Shown piece by piece: positions 30,189 to 38,897 of a stretch of 64,000 nt of DNA (position 1 is its first letter; every line of letters starts with the position of its first letter). A program made the translations under genes and the position numbers. The stretch comes from Nitrosomonas sp. (GTDB taxonomy: Bacteria > Pseudomonadota > Gammaproteobacteria > Burkholderiales > Nitrosomonadaceae): contig JALDQW010000001.1 in the NCBI GenBank assembly GCA_031316255.1, forward strand, positions 1,674,001-1,738,000, given 5' to 3'. Below the pieces are notes generated by a model, which saw only the letters and a list, made by a program, of their open reading frames with translations, searched no databases and was not told where the DNA came from.

Positions 30189-31109
30189 TTAAACGATTAA
30201 TGGTAATGATTCATGCAAATGGATATTTGGCCGCCATTTTGGCAATGCATGAATCAGCGCAGTATTATCACATACCCAGTCATGATGCTGCAGTTCTTTA
30301 ACCTTACCGGGTGTTAACATAGGCGAATAATGAAAAATGCGCGCAAACCAAAGATTGGCTATTGCTACATTTCTAATTAAGGTATGCGGGATAATTATAC
30401 AACGAACCGGCTTATTCCAGACCTTCTGAGCTAAATTAGCTAAGGACTCGAAACTGTAGCCATCAGGCGTACCGTCATCAAGTTCGAAAATATCTTTGCA
30501 CGGGGTCTTAGCCTTCAGCCAAAGACTTATGGCCGCGACTAGATCATCAACATGAATTAATCCGAATCGATTATTCAATTTTCCCACAACAGGAAGCAAT
30601 CCTTTACTGGTTGCTTTGAAAAGCGGTTTTAGCTCTTTGTCGCCAGGACCATAAACTGCGGTTGGCCGAAAAATTGTCCAGGATAGTTTAGCGGAATGAT
30701 TGATAACTACCTGTTCCGCTAAAAACTTGCTTTTGGCGTACCAGGATAATTCTGGCTGTCTGGCAGCCAGTGACGAAATAAGTAAAAAACGTGGAAGTCT
30801 GTCTTGCTGATTGAATTTACTTAAGGCGTTGAGTAGATTTTTCGTTCCTGTGACGTTTGTTTGCACAAAATCATCAAAAGAGCTTCCTCTTACTGCGCCT
30901 GCACAGTGTACGATTGCTGTAACTTCTCGAGTCAGTCCTTCTAGTGCGGATAGATTACTTAAATCGCCTTGTATCCATTCTATAGACTCTGAAGCTTCCT
31001 GTTTTTTACGCGTTAACGCTTTGACTTTCCAGCCTTCACGGACGAGTGTATTAATTAACCTGTGACCAATAAAACCAGTAGCACCCGTTACTGCTACCAA
31101 TTTTTGCAT
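30189..31109 (-). CDS. cerR: NAD-dependent epimerase/reductase (ceramide reductase-like)
   Basis: A 306-residue extended-SDR protein. The NAD(P) motif is GATGFIG near residue 9, and the catalytic Tyr and Lys are in YAKSK. In the Caulobacter cluster a protein of this class (CerR) reduces the 3-keto group of the sphingoid intermediate. The position directly between the fatty acyl-AMP ligase gene (6 bp) and the ACP gene (26 bp) supports the same role. Family membership is firm; the specific reaction is inferred from context. Confidence 0.75.
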   Translation of the reverse strand: MQKLVAVTGATGFIGHRLINTLVREGWKVKALTRKKQEASESIEWIQGDLSNLSALEGLTREVTAIVHCAGAVRGSSFDDFVQTNVTGTKNLLNALSKFNQQDRLPRFLLISSLAARQPELSWYAKSKFLAEQVVINHSAKLSWTIFRPTAVYGPGDKELKPLFKATSKGLLPVVGKLNNRFGLIHVDDLVAAISLWLKAKTPCKDIFELDDGTPDGYSFESLANLAQKVWNKPVRCIIIPHTLIRNVAIANLWFARIFHYSPMLTPGKVKELQHHDWVCDNTALIHALPKWRPNIHLHESLPLIV

Positions 31110-31115
31110 GATGAA

Positions 31116-32939
31116 TTATCGATCCCCAGACTCAACAACAGAAAGTTGGTCATTCAAGTTTGTTCGTTGAATATACCCCTGGCGTGCAGCAAAACGTGAT
31201 AATTTACCTGAAGAAGTTCTTGGCAAAGTATGAGGCGGCACTAGTTCAACAACACAGTTAACACCAAAAGCCATATAAACAAGTTGTTGCAAGCGTTTTA
31301 TCAATGAATGGCGTTCAGTCAAGGATGTCAATCGACATTCAATGACCAATACAATGGTTGTTGTGCCGTCTGTATCATTAACGCCAAATGCGGACGCTTC
31401 TCTTGATCTAATTTCTGGTTGCTGTTCAGCAAGCTCTTCGATATCCTGGGCGCGTATATTGCGTCCGTTAACAATAATGACATCAGTTCTGCGTCCGGTT
31501 ATGTATAAATCTCCTTTATACAAAAAACCGATATCACCAGTGTCCAACCAGTTGTCTGGTTTTAGTGCTTTCCGTGTTTCTTCAGGATTATTAAAGTAAC
31601 CTTTCATGATACTCGCGCCCTGAACGAGCACGCTGCCGACCATTCCATCTTCTAGTTGCTGTCTATCTTCGTTAACAATTTTTACTGTATGTTCAGGAAG
31701 AGGGCGTCCACAGTTTACAAACTCATTATATTTGCGACCACCAGCCTGCAATTCGACAGCCATTCTTTTGTCAATGAGTGTTTTGCTGTCAATTTGTACG
31801 CTGCTAAAACCGCTTCCTGTTTTTGAGAATGTAACTGCCAGTGTCGATTCGGCTAGACCGTAGCAGGGTAAAAATGCGCTATCGTTAAAACCAGCAGATG
31901 AGAATTTTTCTGCGAAGTTTCTTAATGTATCTGGGCGAATCATTTCTGCACCGATACCTGCTGCACGCCAACTACTTAAATCTAGATCCTTTAAGTCTGA
32001 TTCGCGTACACGCATCGTGCAGAGTTTCAATCCAAAAGGTTGGCTAAAAGCAACAGTGCAGCGATTTTGACTGATCAGTCTTAACCATTGCAACGGGCGT
32101 ATTGCAAAATCTCTCGTAGCCAGATAATCAACAGACAGTTGCGTGACCATGGGCGCTAAAACTAAACCAACCAAACCCATGTCATGGTAAAAAGGTAACC
32201 AGGAAGCAGAGCGATCACCGGGCCTGATTTCCAGTCCATTGCGAACAATTCCCTGCAGGTTGCACATCAATGCCTTTTCGGTTATGACGACACCGCGCGG
32301 CATACGCGTGCTTCCCGATGTAAATTGCAAATATGCAACTTCATCTGGACTATTGGATTGCAATGTGATTTCTTTTGCGGGTAGTTCGTTTAATTGCGCA
32401 GGTGTTCCAAACCATTTGATGTGTGTTGTTTTTTCGGCAGCTTCTTTTAGAAAATTGATATAGTCAATATTTGCAAAAGCCAGACTCGCATGACTACTTT
32501 CCAGCATTCCCTTCAATTGCTGCACATAAATTCCATGACTACCTAAATTTACCGGCACAGGCATTGCAAAAGGCACCAGTCCAGCATAGCGACACGCGAA
32601 GAATAACTCGATAAATTCAGGTGATGTGTCTGCAATGATGGCAACCCGATTGCCTCGCTCCAGATTAAACCCGGACAGACGCAGCGCTAATTTGCGTGCG
32701 TTTTTTCTGAGTAAGCTGTAAGGTAAAACGGAATGCAGTTTACCTTTAGCGTTATAAAAGTTATATCCCGTCTTGCCTTGTGCAGCATATTCGAGTGCAT
32801 TGGTCAAGGTGTCAAACCCTGCCAACTGTTGCGCAAGTGAATTGCGTGTAGGTGTTGGTATAATTTGTGATTCGCTTGAAGGCTGAAAATCAAACGCTTG
32901 CGTTAGCGGAGCGTTCAACTTGGTTATTGTCGAACTCAA
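31116..32939 (-). CDS. Fatty acyl-AMP ligase / acyl-ACP synthetase
   Basis: A ~607-residue adenylate-forming enzyme. Motifs seen are the P-loop-like FTSGSTRMPRG, 'PFYHDMGLVG' (characteristic of FAALs), 'CYGLAEST' and 'DTGDIGFLYKGDLYITGR'. It should activate a fatty acid as acyl-AMP and load it on the ACP encoded two genes downstream. I prefer a TTG start at 32939, behind GAGGGGAAG; a longer TTG start at 33017 lacks such a site. It is the first gene of the four-gene operon and corresponds to the aasR position of the Caulobacter ceramide cluster. Confidence 0.83.
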   Translation of the reverse strand: MSSTITKLNAPLTQAFDFQPSSESQIIPTPTRNSLAQQLAGFDTLTNALEYAAQGKTGYNFYNAKGKLHSVLPYSLLRKNARKLALRLSGFNLERGNRVAIIADTSPEFIELFFACRYAGLVPFAMPVPVNLGSHGIYVQQLKGMLESSHASLAFANIDYINFLKEAAEKTTHIKWFGTPAQLNELPAKEITLQSNSPDEVAYLQFTSGSTRMPRGVVITEKALMCNLQGIVRNGLEIRPGDRSASWLPFYHDMGLVGLVLAPMVTQLSVDYLATRDFAIRPLQWLRLISQNRCTVAFSQPFGLKLCTMRVRESDLKDLDLSSWRAAGIGAEMIRPDTLRNFAEKFSSAGFNDSAFLPCYGLAESTLAVTFSKTGSGFSSVQIDSKTLIDKRMAVELQAGGRKYNEFVNCGRPLPEHTVKIVNEDRQQLEDGMVGSVLVQGASIMKGYFNNPEETRKALKPDNWLDTGDIGFLYKGDLYITGRRTDVIIVNGRNIRAQDIEELAEQQPEIRSREASAFGVNDTDGTTTIVLVIECRLTSLTERHSLIKRLQQLVYMAFGVNCVVELVPPHTLPRTSSGKLSRFAARQGYIQRTNLNDQLSVVESGDR

Positions 32940-33017
32940 GATCTTCCCCTCGAAGTAATATAACTTGTACTTTTCATCTTGCTTCCTATAGCAAGGTATT
33001 CTGATAGTGCGCGCCAA

Positions 33018-33383
33018 CCCTGATCATTGCCCTTACTGATTCTTTAATTGCTGGCAGGAAATTCCTATTCAAATGCTGACCGCAGGCATTACTAATCCTT
33101 ATAATGTGTGTCATATTCGACCAAAGCGCAGCTTATATAAGGTGGTTTTTCCTGTCAAGGCAATATTCGCCGGGTGTTGTACTAAAACAACAATCGCTTT
33201 CGGCCGAATAAACAACCCTAAGGTCATATTTTGATCCACATATTGGCAATACGAAAAAAGTATTTTAGTGTGTAAGTTTGAATGATATAAGTCAGGTGTA
33301 TCATATCGTGGTGATGTAACTTAATTCAATAATTCGACAAGTGACATGAATGATAAGAGAGTTTTTTAAAAATAAATTACCTG
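33018..33383. other. Intergenic region, nothing seen
   Basis: About 370 bp between the acyl-AMP ligase operon and the oxidoreductase gene, both on the minus strand. The ligase operon promoter should lie here. No structure was identified. Confidence 0.45.
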
Positions 33384-34517
33384 TTATGGCTTGAATTGCC
33401 GCATGAAAGCTTGATCAATATGGTTTTTCCAGTGCCAAACCCATTTTCCCTGGAAAAAAATAGCACCACGCGAAGCGACCGCGTAGCGATCTCCTGTTGT
33501 TAACAAACTCAAAAAGTTCTGCTGGGGTCTGAATGGAACAAGTGGTTGGTGTTGAAGTGTGGCTATAAGGTTTTTAAACAATACCGGCCCTTCCCGTACT
33601 GCAAAGACGCCTGCTTTTGGTAGTGAACGTGGCATAAATGAAACGCTGTCGCCGGCAGCAAAAATATCTTGGTGAGAAGTGCTGCGTAAAAATCGATCAA
33701 CTTCGATAAAACCATGTGCATTACATTTTAAGCTGCTTTTCGCTGGCCATGGATGTGCACCTGCGTGGATAGCCCACACTGTAAAGTCGTATTGAATGGA
33801 CGTTTCATCCTGTAAATGAAGTTGATGTCGGTTTATTGCTGTTACGTGGCTGTTTCTGATAATTGTTATATTGAGCGATTGCAAATAGTGTAGAAAAAAA
33901 TTTTGTACTGCCGGGTTGTGAGAAGGCAGGATTGTCTGGTCTGCGCATATCAGCGTAAACGCAGCATTAATTGAAGTGGTGCTTTGCAGACGATAATACA
34001 TGGCGAGCAATACTTCTACACCCGCAGCGCCACCGCCGACAACAACAATGCGTTGTTTATGTTTTGATTCGGAATGCGTGCTGAGCCATTCAGACCATTG
34101 ATTTAGAAAATCCTTGACGGGCTTGATTGTGCTGCCAAAGCTGTCTGCGCCTTGAATATCATCAATTGCAGGCCGGGAACCAATGTTAATGGAGAGTAGG
34201 TCGTACTTGACAGGCCTGATCTGAGTGCAGTGTATGGTTTTTAAATCGGGGTTAATCATTTCAACAGTGCTGCTGAGGAATTGCACGCCAGCCCAATTGC
34301 AAAGGCGTTGCAAATTGATATGACAATCCTCAAATGAATAATGGCCGGCAATCAAACCGGGCAGCATACCGGAATAAGGCGTATAAATATCGGGGCTCAC
34401 TAAGGTGACGCGTGTGTCGGCGATGGGTTTTTTAATCCATTGCTTGATAACCGTAACATGACTATGTCCACCGCCAATCAGACATAAATGCTTTTTACAA
34501 GGAGAAAGCGCCTTCAT
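33384..34517 (-). CDS. FAD-dependent pyridine nucleotide-disulfide oxidoreductase
   Basis: A 377-residue flavoprotein. The N-terminal FAD motif is LIGGGHSHV (around residues 13-20), and a second Rossmann motif VVVGGGAAGVEV at ~157-168 binds NAD(P). 'DIFAAGDSV' is the C-terminal FAD-binding segment. The 'GGGHSHV...PYSGMLPGLIAGHY' N-terminus is typical of the family related to the oxidoreductase domain fused to SelD in some bacteria, and distantly to NDH-2. Its role is unknown. It may belong functionally with the lipid genes on either side, but nothing proves it. Confidence 0.85.
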   Translation of the reverse strand: MKALSPCKKHLCLIGGGHSHVTVIKQWIKKPIADTRVTLVSPDIYTPYSGMLPGLIAGHYSFEDCHINLQRLCNWAGVQFLSSTVEMINPDLKTIHCTQIRPVKYDLLSINIGSRPAIDDIQGADSFGSTIKPVKDFLNQWSEWLSTHSESKHKQRIVVVGGGAAGVEVLLAMYYRLQSTTSINAAFTLICADQTILPSHNPAVQNFFLHYLQSLNITIIRNSHVTAINRHQLHLQDETSIQYDFTVWAIHAGAHPWPAKSSLKCNAHGFIEVDRFLRSTSHQDIFAAGDSVSFMPRSLPKAGVFAVREGPVLFKNLIATLQHQPLVPFRPQQNFLSLLTTGDRYAVASRGAIFFQGKWVWHWKNHIDQAFMRQFKP

Positions 34518-34740
34518 TTTTGGATTAAATAAGTTATTATGATTTGATAAGAATAAAAAAATTGGTAATTTGTTGCAATATAAATTAGTCTATATTGGTT
34601 AGGGATCGAGTTTAATGTTTTCTCTTTAAATGGTTAGATAACACATTGAGCAGATTCCAGTTTGTTTTAAACATTTAAATATTGGATTTATGCAACATTA
34701 CAAACTTGTTACTAAGTTTCCATACGTACGGAGGGTGTCA

Positions 34741-35397
34741 ATGAAATCAAGCAAAATCAGAATACTATCAACAAGCGTTGCGCTTTTATTCAGCGCCGGA
34801 CTATTATCCGGCTGTGGTGATGAGCCGGACGAGGCAGTGACCCAGAGTAATGAAATCATTATGGAAGAGCCGATTCAGAGTATAGAAACGATCATTGAAC
34901 CTGAACCTATAACCAGCTTTGAAGATGATGACTTCGAATCATACGGCAATATCGATCTGGAGGAAGAAGGCGGGTCAAATTCTGTAGAAGGAATTCTGGG
35001 CGAATTGTCTGATGCGGCAAGTGAAACCATCGATGCTGCCGAGGAGACAACTACCGAGGCTGCCGATACTTTGGTAAATATCATAGACGAGAATATTACT
35101 GACGCTGGTGATGCTATTGCTGGTTTGCAGGAAGGCGTTTCGTCTGAAATTGATACGGCAATCGCCGAGCCAGTTGCTGACATATTTGATGATGGTGAAG
35201 AGGTTGTTGCGGCTACGCCAGATTTAATTCGCCGTGTTCAGCAAGCGCTGGTTAAGGCGGGCTACAATCCGGGCCCTGTTGATGGTATCAGTGGGCCAAG
35301 AACATTAACAGCCATTAAAGACTTTCAGCAAGGAAACAATCTTGCTGCTGGCGCGTTAACCAAGGAAACTCTGCGTACACTTGGTGTGGATTTTTAG
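34741..35397 (+). CDS. Lipoprotein with peptidoglycan-binding domain
   Basis: A 218-residue lipoprotein. Lipobox LLSGC gives a lipidated Cys near residue 25. A long acidic, low-complexity, Glu/Asp/Ala-rich region (~26-150) follows, with helical repeats of 'DAASETIDAAEETT' style. A C-terminal PG_binding_1 domain (~160-218: VQQALVKAGYNPGPVDGISG) completes it. It probably links outer membrane to cell wall. Start at 34741 has GGAGG upstream. Alone in its unit, between the sphingolipid-like and hopanoid clusters. Confidence 0.83.
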   Translation: MKSSKIRILSTSVALLFSAGLLSGCGDEPDEAVTQSNEIIMEEPIQSIETIIEPEPITSFEDDDFESYGNIDLEEEGGSNSVEGILGELSDAASETIDAAEETTTEAADTLVNIIDENITDAGDAIAGLQEGVSSEIDTAIAEPVADIFDDGEEVVAATPDLIRRVQQALVKAGYNPGPVDGISGPRTLTAIKDFQQGNNLAAGALTKETLRTLGVDF

Positions 35398-35875
35398 GAC
35401 TAGATGTATTGGTATGTCGAGGGTTGCTCAAGGTTTTTTTTTCCTTGGAAACCCTTGTCGGGTAACTTATTACGCTCAACTGGATACAGTTGAAACTTAG
35501 GTCAAGTCAACGACGGTTATGTAAGAGTGTTGTTTTCATACAAATCATTCAGGACAGGCTGTTTTCAAACAATCATTATTAATTGATCCTATAGTTTTTT
35601 GCAGGCATTGTGTTGAAACAAGAGTCAGTTTTACGATACGTATTTAGTTTCAAGGCAAGTTTAAGCTATAATTCAGCAGAATTCTGGAACACTTAATGTC
35701 AGCACAATTCTTGGTTAAGTACGTCGGTCTGATTAATTTTACAATCATGTACTGGGCTCGATTGTTTCTTTGCAATTGAGTTATCAGGAACCGGAATTGT
35801 AATTGCCACTGTTGTGTTTCTGGTTCGTAATCAATTTACTATAGTAGATCAACTGAAGTTTTTGGAGGTTTTCCC
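35398..35875. promoter_or_regulatory. Region upstream of hpnH
   Basis: No gene. A hairpin-like stretch (GGGTT..CAAGG / CCTTGG..AACCC) at ~35420-35455 may end the lipoprotein transcript. TATAAT at 35667-35672 is a good -10 candidate but only a weak -35 is seen. GGAGG lies before the hpnH start. Confidence 0.4.
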
Positions 35876-36994
35876 ATGGGCGTTCCCTTACGTCAACAGA
35901 TTGCGGTAGGTAGCTATTTGATCAAGCAAAAAATTAAAGGTGTAAAAAAATACCCTTTGGTTTTAATGCTCGAACCATTATTTCGCTGCAATCTGGAATG
36001 TGCGGGGTGTGGAAAAATAGCGCATCCGGAGGAAATTCTGGACAAGCGTTTATCTTATGAAGAATGTATGCAGGCTGTAGATGAATGCGGCGCACCAATG
36101 GTATCGATTCCAGGGGGTGAGCCACTACTGCATAAAGAAATGCCACAGATTGTTGAGGGTATTATCAAGCGGAAAAAGTATGTATACCTTTGCACTAATG
36201 CATTACTGCTAAAGAAGCGGATTAGTGATTACCGGCCCTCGCCCTATCTGACATTTTCGGTTCATCTTGATGGCCTGAAGGAGCGGCATGACGCTTCCGT
36301 ATGTCAGGAAGGTGTGTTCGACCGTGCGGTGGAAGCTATCAAACTGGCGCTTGATAAAGGATTTAGAGTTACCATTAATTGCACCCTGTTTCAGGGTGAA
36401 ACGCCTGAGGACGTTGCCGAGTTTCTGGATTATGCAATGGCATTGGGTGTAGAAGGTGCTACTATTGCCCCCGGGTTCAGTTATGAGCATGCGCCCAGGC
36501 AGGATGTTTTTATTAAAGGTGCAGATACCAAGAAACTCTTTCGCGGTATTTTCGAACTGGGGAAAAAACTAAAGCGTAAATGGCGTTTAAATCACTCGGC
36601 GCTCTATCTTGACTTTCTGGCGGGTAATCAAAGTTACAAGTGTACGCCTTGGGGAAATCCAACACGAAATGTTTTCGGTTGGCAAAAACCCTGTTACTTG
36701 TTAGCAGATGAAGGTTATGTAGCAACTTTTCAGGAATTGCTCGACAGTACGCCATGGGATAAATACGGAAATGCGAGTAACCCAAAGTGTGCTCAATGCA
36801 TGGCGCATTGTGGTTATGAAGCAACAGCCGTTGAAGATACCCTGCGCCATCCTTGGAAAGCATTGGTAACTGCTGTCAAAGGCCCCAGAACATCTGGGGA
36901 CATGGTTGCAGAGCCTATTCCGCAATGGATAACAAAAGAAGGTAAAAAAGAAAAAAAACTGGCAGATATTCCTGTCACAATTTCCAATAAGTAG
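35876..36994 (+). CDS. hpnH: Adenosyl-hopene transferase HpnH (radical SAM)
   Basis: A 372-residue radical SAM enzyme. The cluster-binding motif is CNLECAGC (around residues 39-46). 'IPGGEPLLHKEMPQI' and the C-terminal Cys set (CAQCMAHCGYE) are typical of HpnH. It adds adenosine to diploptene, the first step to extended (C35) hopanoids. GGAGG precedes the start. First gene of a four-gene hopanoid cluster; squalene-hopene cyclase (shc) is not in this window. Confidence 0.93.
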   Translation: MGVPLRQQIAVGSYLIKQKIKGVKKYPLVLMLEPLFRCNLECAGCGKIAHPEEILDKRLSYEECMQAVDECGAPMVSIPGGEPLLHKEMPQIVEGIIKRKKYVYLCTNALLLKKRISDYRPSPYLTFSVHLDGLKERHDASVCQEGVFDRAVEAIKLALDKGFRVTINCTLFQGETPEDVAEFLDYAMALGVEGATIAPGFSYEHAPRQDVFIKGADTKKLFRGIFELGKKLKRKWRLNHSALYLDFLAGNQSYKCTPWGNPTRNVFGWQKPCYLLADEGYVATFQELLDSTPWDKYGNASNPKCAQCMAHCGYEATAVEDTLRHPWKALVTAVKGPRTSGDMVAEPIPQWITKEGKKEKKLADIPVTISNK

Positions 36995-37058
36995 CCTGAT
37001 GTGGCGCTTGGCAGTTTGTTAACAAAAGTGCCTTGAAGGACCTTGTCAGGTAAGTTTC

Positions 37059-38210
37059 ATGGTTGATCTGCCATTGACGGGATTGATGTTAGCAGTAATG
37101 CTTGCTGCTGCTTTTGGTGTTGTTAGCTGGTGGGCGATTTTGTTGTTCCCCTGGCGTCCAGCGAGTACTGAAGAGCAGATAGAGCCAACAGCGGAAATTC
37201 GATTGGATCAGAGCCTGCTTGATATTACGGTGTTGATTCCGGCGCGAAATGAAGCGCAATTTATTCAGTGCACGCTTGATGCTGTCAAGGCGCAGGGTGA
37301 TTTGAGTATCATCGTTATCGATGATCAATCTGCTGATGATACCGCACAACTGGCACGTGAGAAAGGGGCGAAAGTGATTACAGGAACCACGCCACCGCCA
37401 GGTTGGAGTGGAAAGTTGTGGGCACTTGAACAGGGTTTGCGGGAAGTGCGGACGCCATATACATTATTGCTGGATGCTGATATTGCATTATCCCCCGGTA
37501 TTATCGCCACATTGCGGGAAAAGGCGAAAACCGAAAAACGGGTGCTGGTATCGTTAATGGCAACACCACCTATGGACAACGCCATAGAACGCCTTCTTAT
37601 GCCTGCATTCATTTTCTTCTTTAAATTGCTTTATCCATTTGGCCTTGCAAACAAACCAGCATCGCATATGGCTGCTGCCGCAGGTGGATTTATTCTGGTT
37701 GAAACACAGGCACTTCGTTCAGGAGGCGCTTTTGGTAGTCTCCACGATGCGCTGATTGATGATTGCACATTGGCTGCGCGTATAAAACATGCTGGTGGAA
37801 ATATCTGGATAGGGCTGAGTCATGCTGCTCGCAGTTTACGTGGCTATTATGATCTCCGGACTATCTGGGATATGGTGGCGCGAACAGCTTACACCCAGCT
37901 CAATTATTCACTGATTCTGTTGGCTTTATGCACCATTATGATGGTGTCCATGTTCTGGATTGCGCCATTTGTATTTTTATTGCTGCCTGAACAGAAAACT
38001 TATATGATCAGTGCTTTAACATGGTTGGCAATGTTTTTAGCCTATAGGCCGATTTTAATTTATTATTTTCGTTCACCATTCTGGGTATTTGTGTTGCCTG
38101 TTGTCGGCGCTTTGTATCTTGCCATGACATGGACCTCAGCAATTCGTTACTGGCATGGTGAGCGAGCTCGTTGGAAAGACCGTCGCTATGAAAGCAAAGC
38201 AGAAAACTAA
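37059..38210 (+). CDS. hpnB: Hopanoid biosynthesis-associated glycosyltransferase HpnB
   Basis: A 383-residue family 2 glycosyltransferase. An N-terminal membrane helix (~5-28) is followed by the GT-A domain with VLIPARNEAQFI, 'VIDDQSADDT' and the metal-binding 'LLLDADIAL'. Three or more membrane helices form the C-terminus. HpnB is conserved in hopanoid clusters and thought to modify the polar head group, but the sugar is unknown. Its end overlaps the hpnM start by 23 bp. Confidence 0.9.
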   Translation: MVDLPLTGLMLAVMLAAAFGVVSWWAILLFPWRPASTEEQIEPTAEIRLDQSLLDITVLIPARNEAQFIQCTLDAVKAQGDLSIIVIDDQSADDTAQLAREKGAKVITGTTPPPGWSGKLWALEQGLREVRTPYTLLLDADIALSPGIIATLREKAKTEKRVLVSLMATPPMDNAIERLLMPAFIFFFKLLYPFGLANKPASHMAAAAGGFILVETQALRSGGAFGSLHDALIDDCTLAARIKHAGGNIWIGLSHAARSLRGYYDLRTIWDMVARTAYTQLNYSLILLALCTIMMVSMFWIAPFVFLLLPEQKTYMISALTWLAMFLAYRPILIYYFRSPFWVFVLPVVGALYLAMTWTSAIRYWHGERARWKDRRYESKAEN

Positions 38211-38850
38211 AAATCTATTATGGATACTGGTGCTGGTCAGTATCATGGCGTTATCGTTATTTTCTTTTTCATTAGCCAGTGCTGCCGATACGGATGAACC
38301 TGAACCTGATCCAAATAGCGCACACGCTGCAGTGTATGATTTGCAGCAATCCTTGTTAAAGGCAATGCATGAAGGTGAGCAACTGGGTTTTTCGGGACGG
38401 GTGGAATTTTTAACCCCCGTTGTTAACCGAACGCATGATATTGAACTGATCATTAAAACAATTCTCGGTGCAACACTTTGGCATGAACTTGAACCGGAAC
38501 AGCAGAATTTAATTATTGAAACGTTCCGTCAACTGAGTATTGCCACATATGCTGGACAATTTAAGCAATATGGCGGCGAACAATTCCAATTTATCGAGCA
38601 ACGTGACTTGCCGCGGGAACAGAAACTTGTTCGGAGTCAGCTCATCAAGAGTGACGGCGGTACTGTCAACTTTGATTACGTTCTGCACAAACTGGGGGAA
38701 CACTGGTTGATTATTAATATTCTGTTTGACGGCGTCAGTGATTTGGCGATTAAACGTAGTGAATATCGATCAATCATGCAACGTGAAGGATTTCAGTCAC
38801 TGATTGATATGCTTGATATTAAAATTGCTGAGGCAGAAGACGGCGAATAA
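38188..38850 (+). CDS. hpnM: Hopanoid-associated periplasmic protein HpnM (MlaC/Ttg2D family)
   Basis: A 220-residue exported protein of the MlaC/toluene-tolerance Ttg2 family. The signal peptide covers residues 1-~30, ending AASA. The mature part is 'FLTPVVNRTHDIELIIKTILG...' followed by 'YAGQFKQYGGEQF', as in other MlaC-like proteins. It probably carries a hydrophobic lipid (hopanoid) across the periplasm. ATG at 38188 with GGAAAG upstream. It overlaps hpnB and precedes hpnN by 47 bp. Confidence 0.88.
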   Translation: MKAKQKTKNLLWILVLVSIMALSLFSFSLASAADTDEPEPDPNSAHAAVYDLQQSLLKAMHEGEQLGFSGRVEFLTPVVNRTHDIELIIKTILGATLWHELEPEQQNLIIETFRQLSIATYAGQFKQYGGEQFQFIEQRDLPREQKLVRSQLIKSDGGTVNFDYVLHKLGEHWLIINILFDGVSDLAIKRSEYRSIMQREGFQSLIDMLDIKIAEAEDGE

Positions 38851-38897
38851 TTTTCACCATGAGTATGTATAAAAGAATATAAAAGAAAAGGATATTT

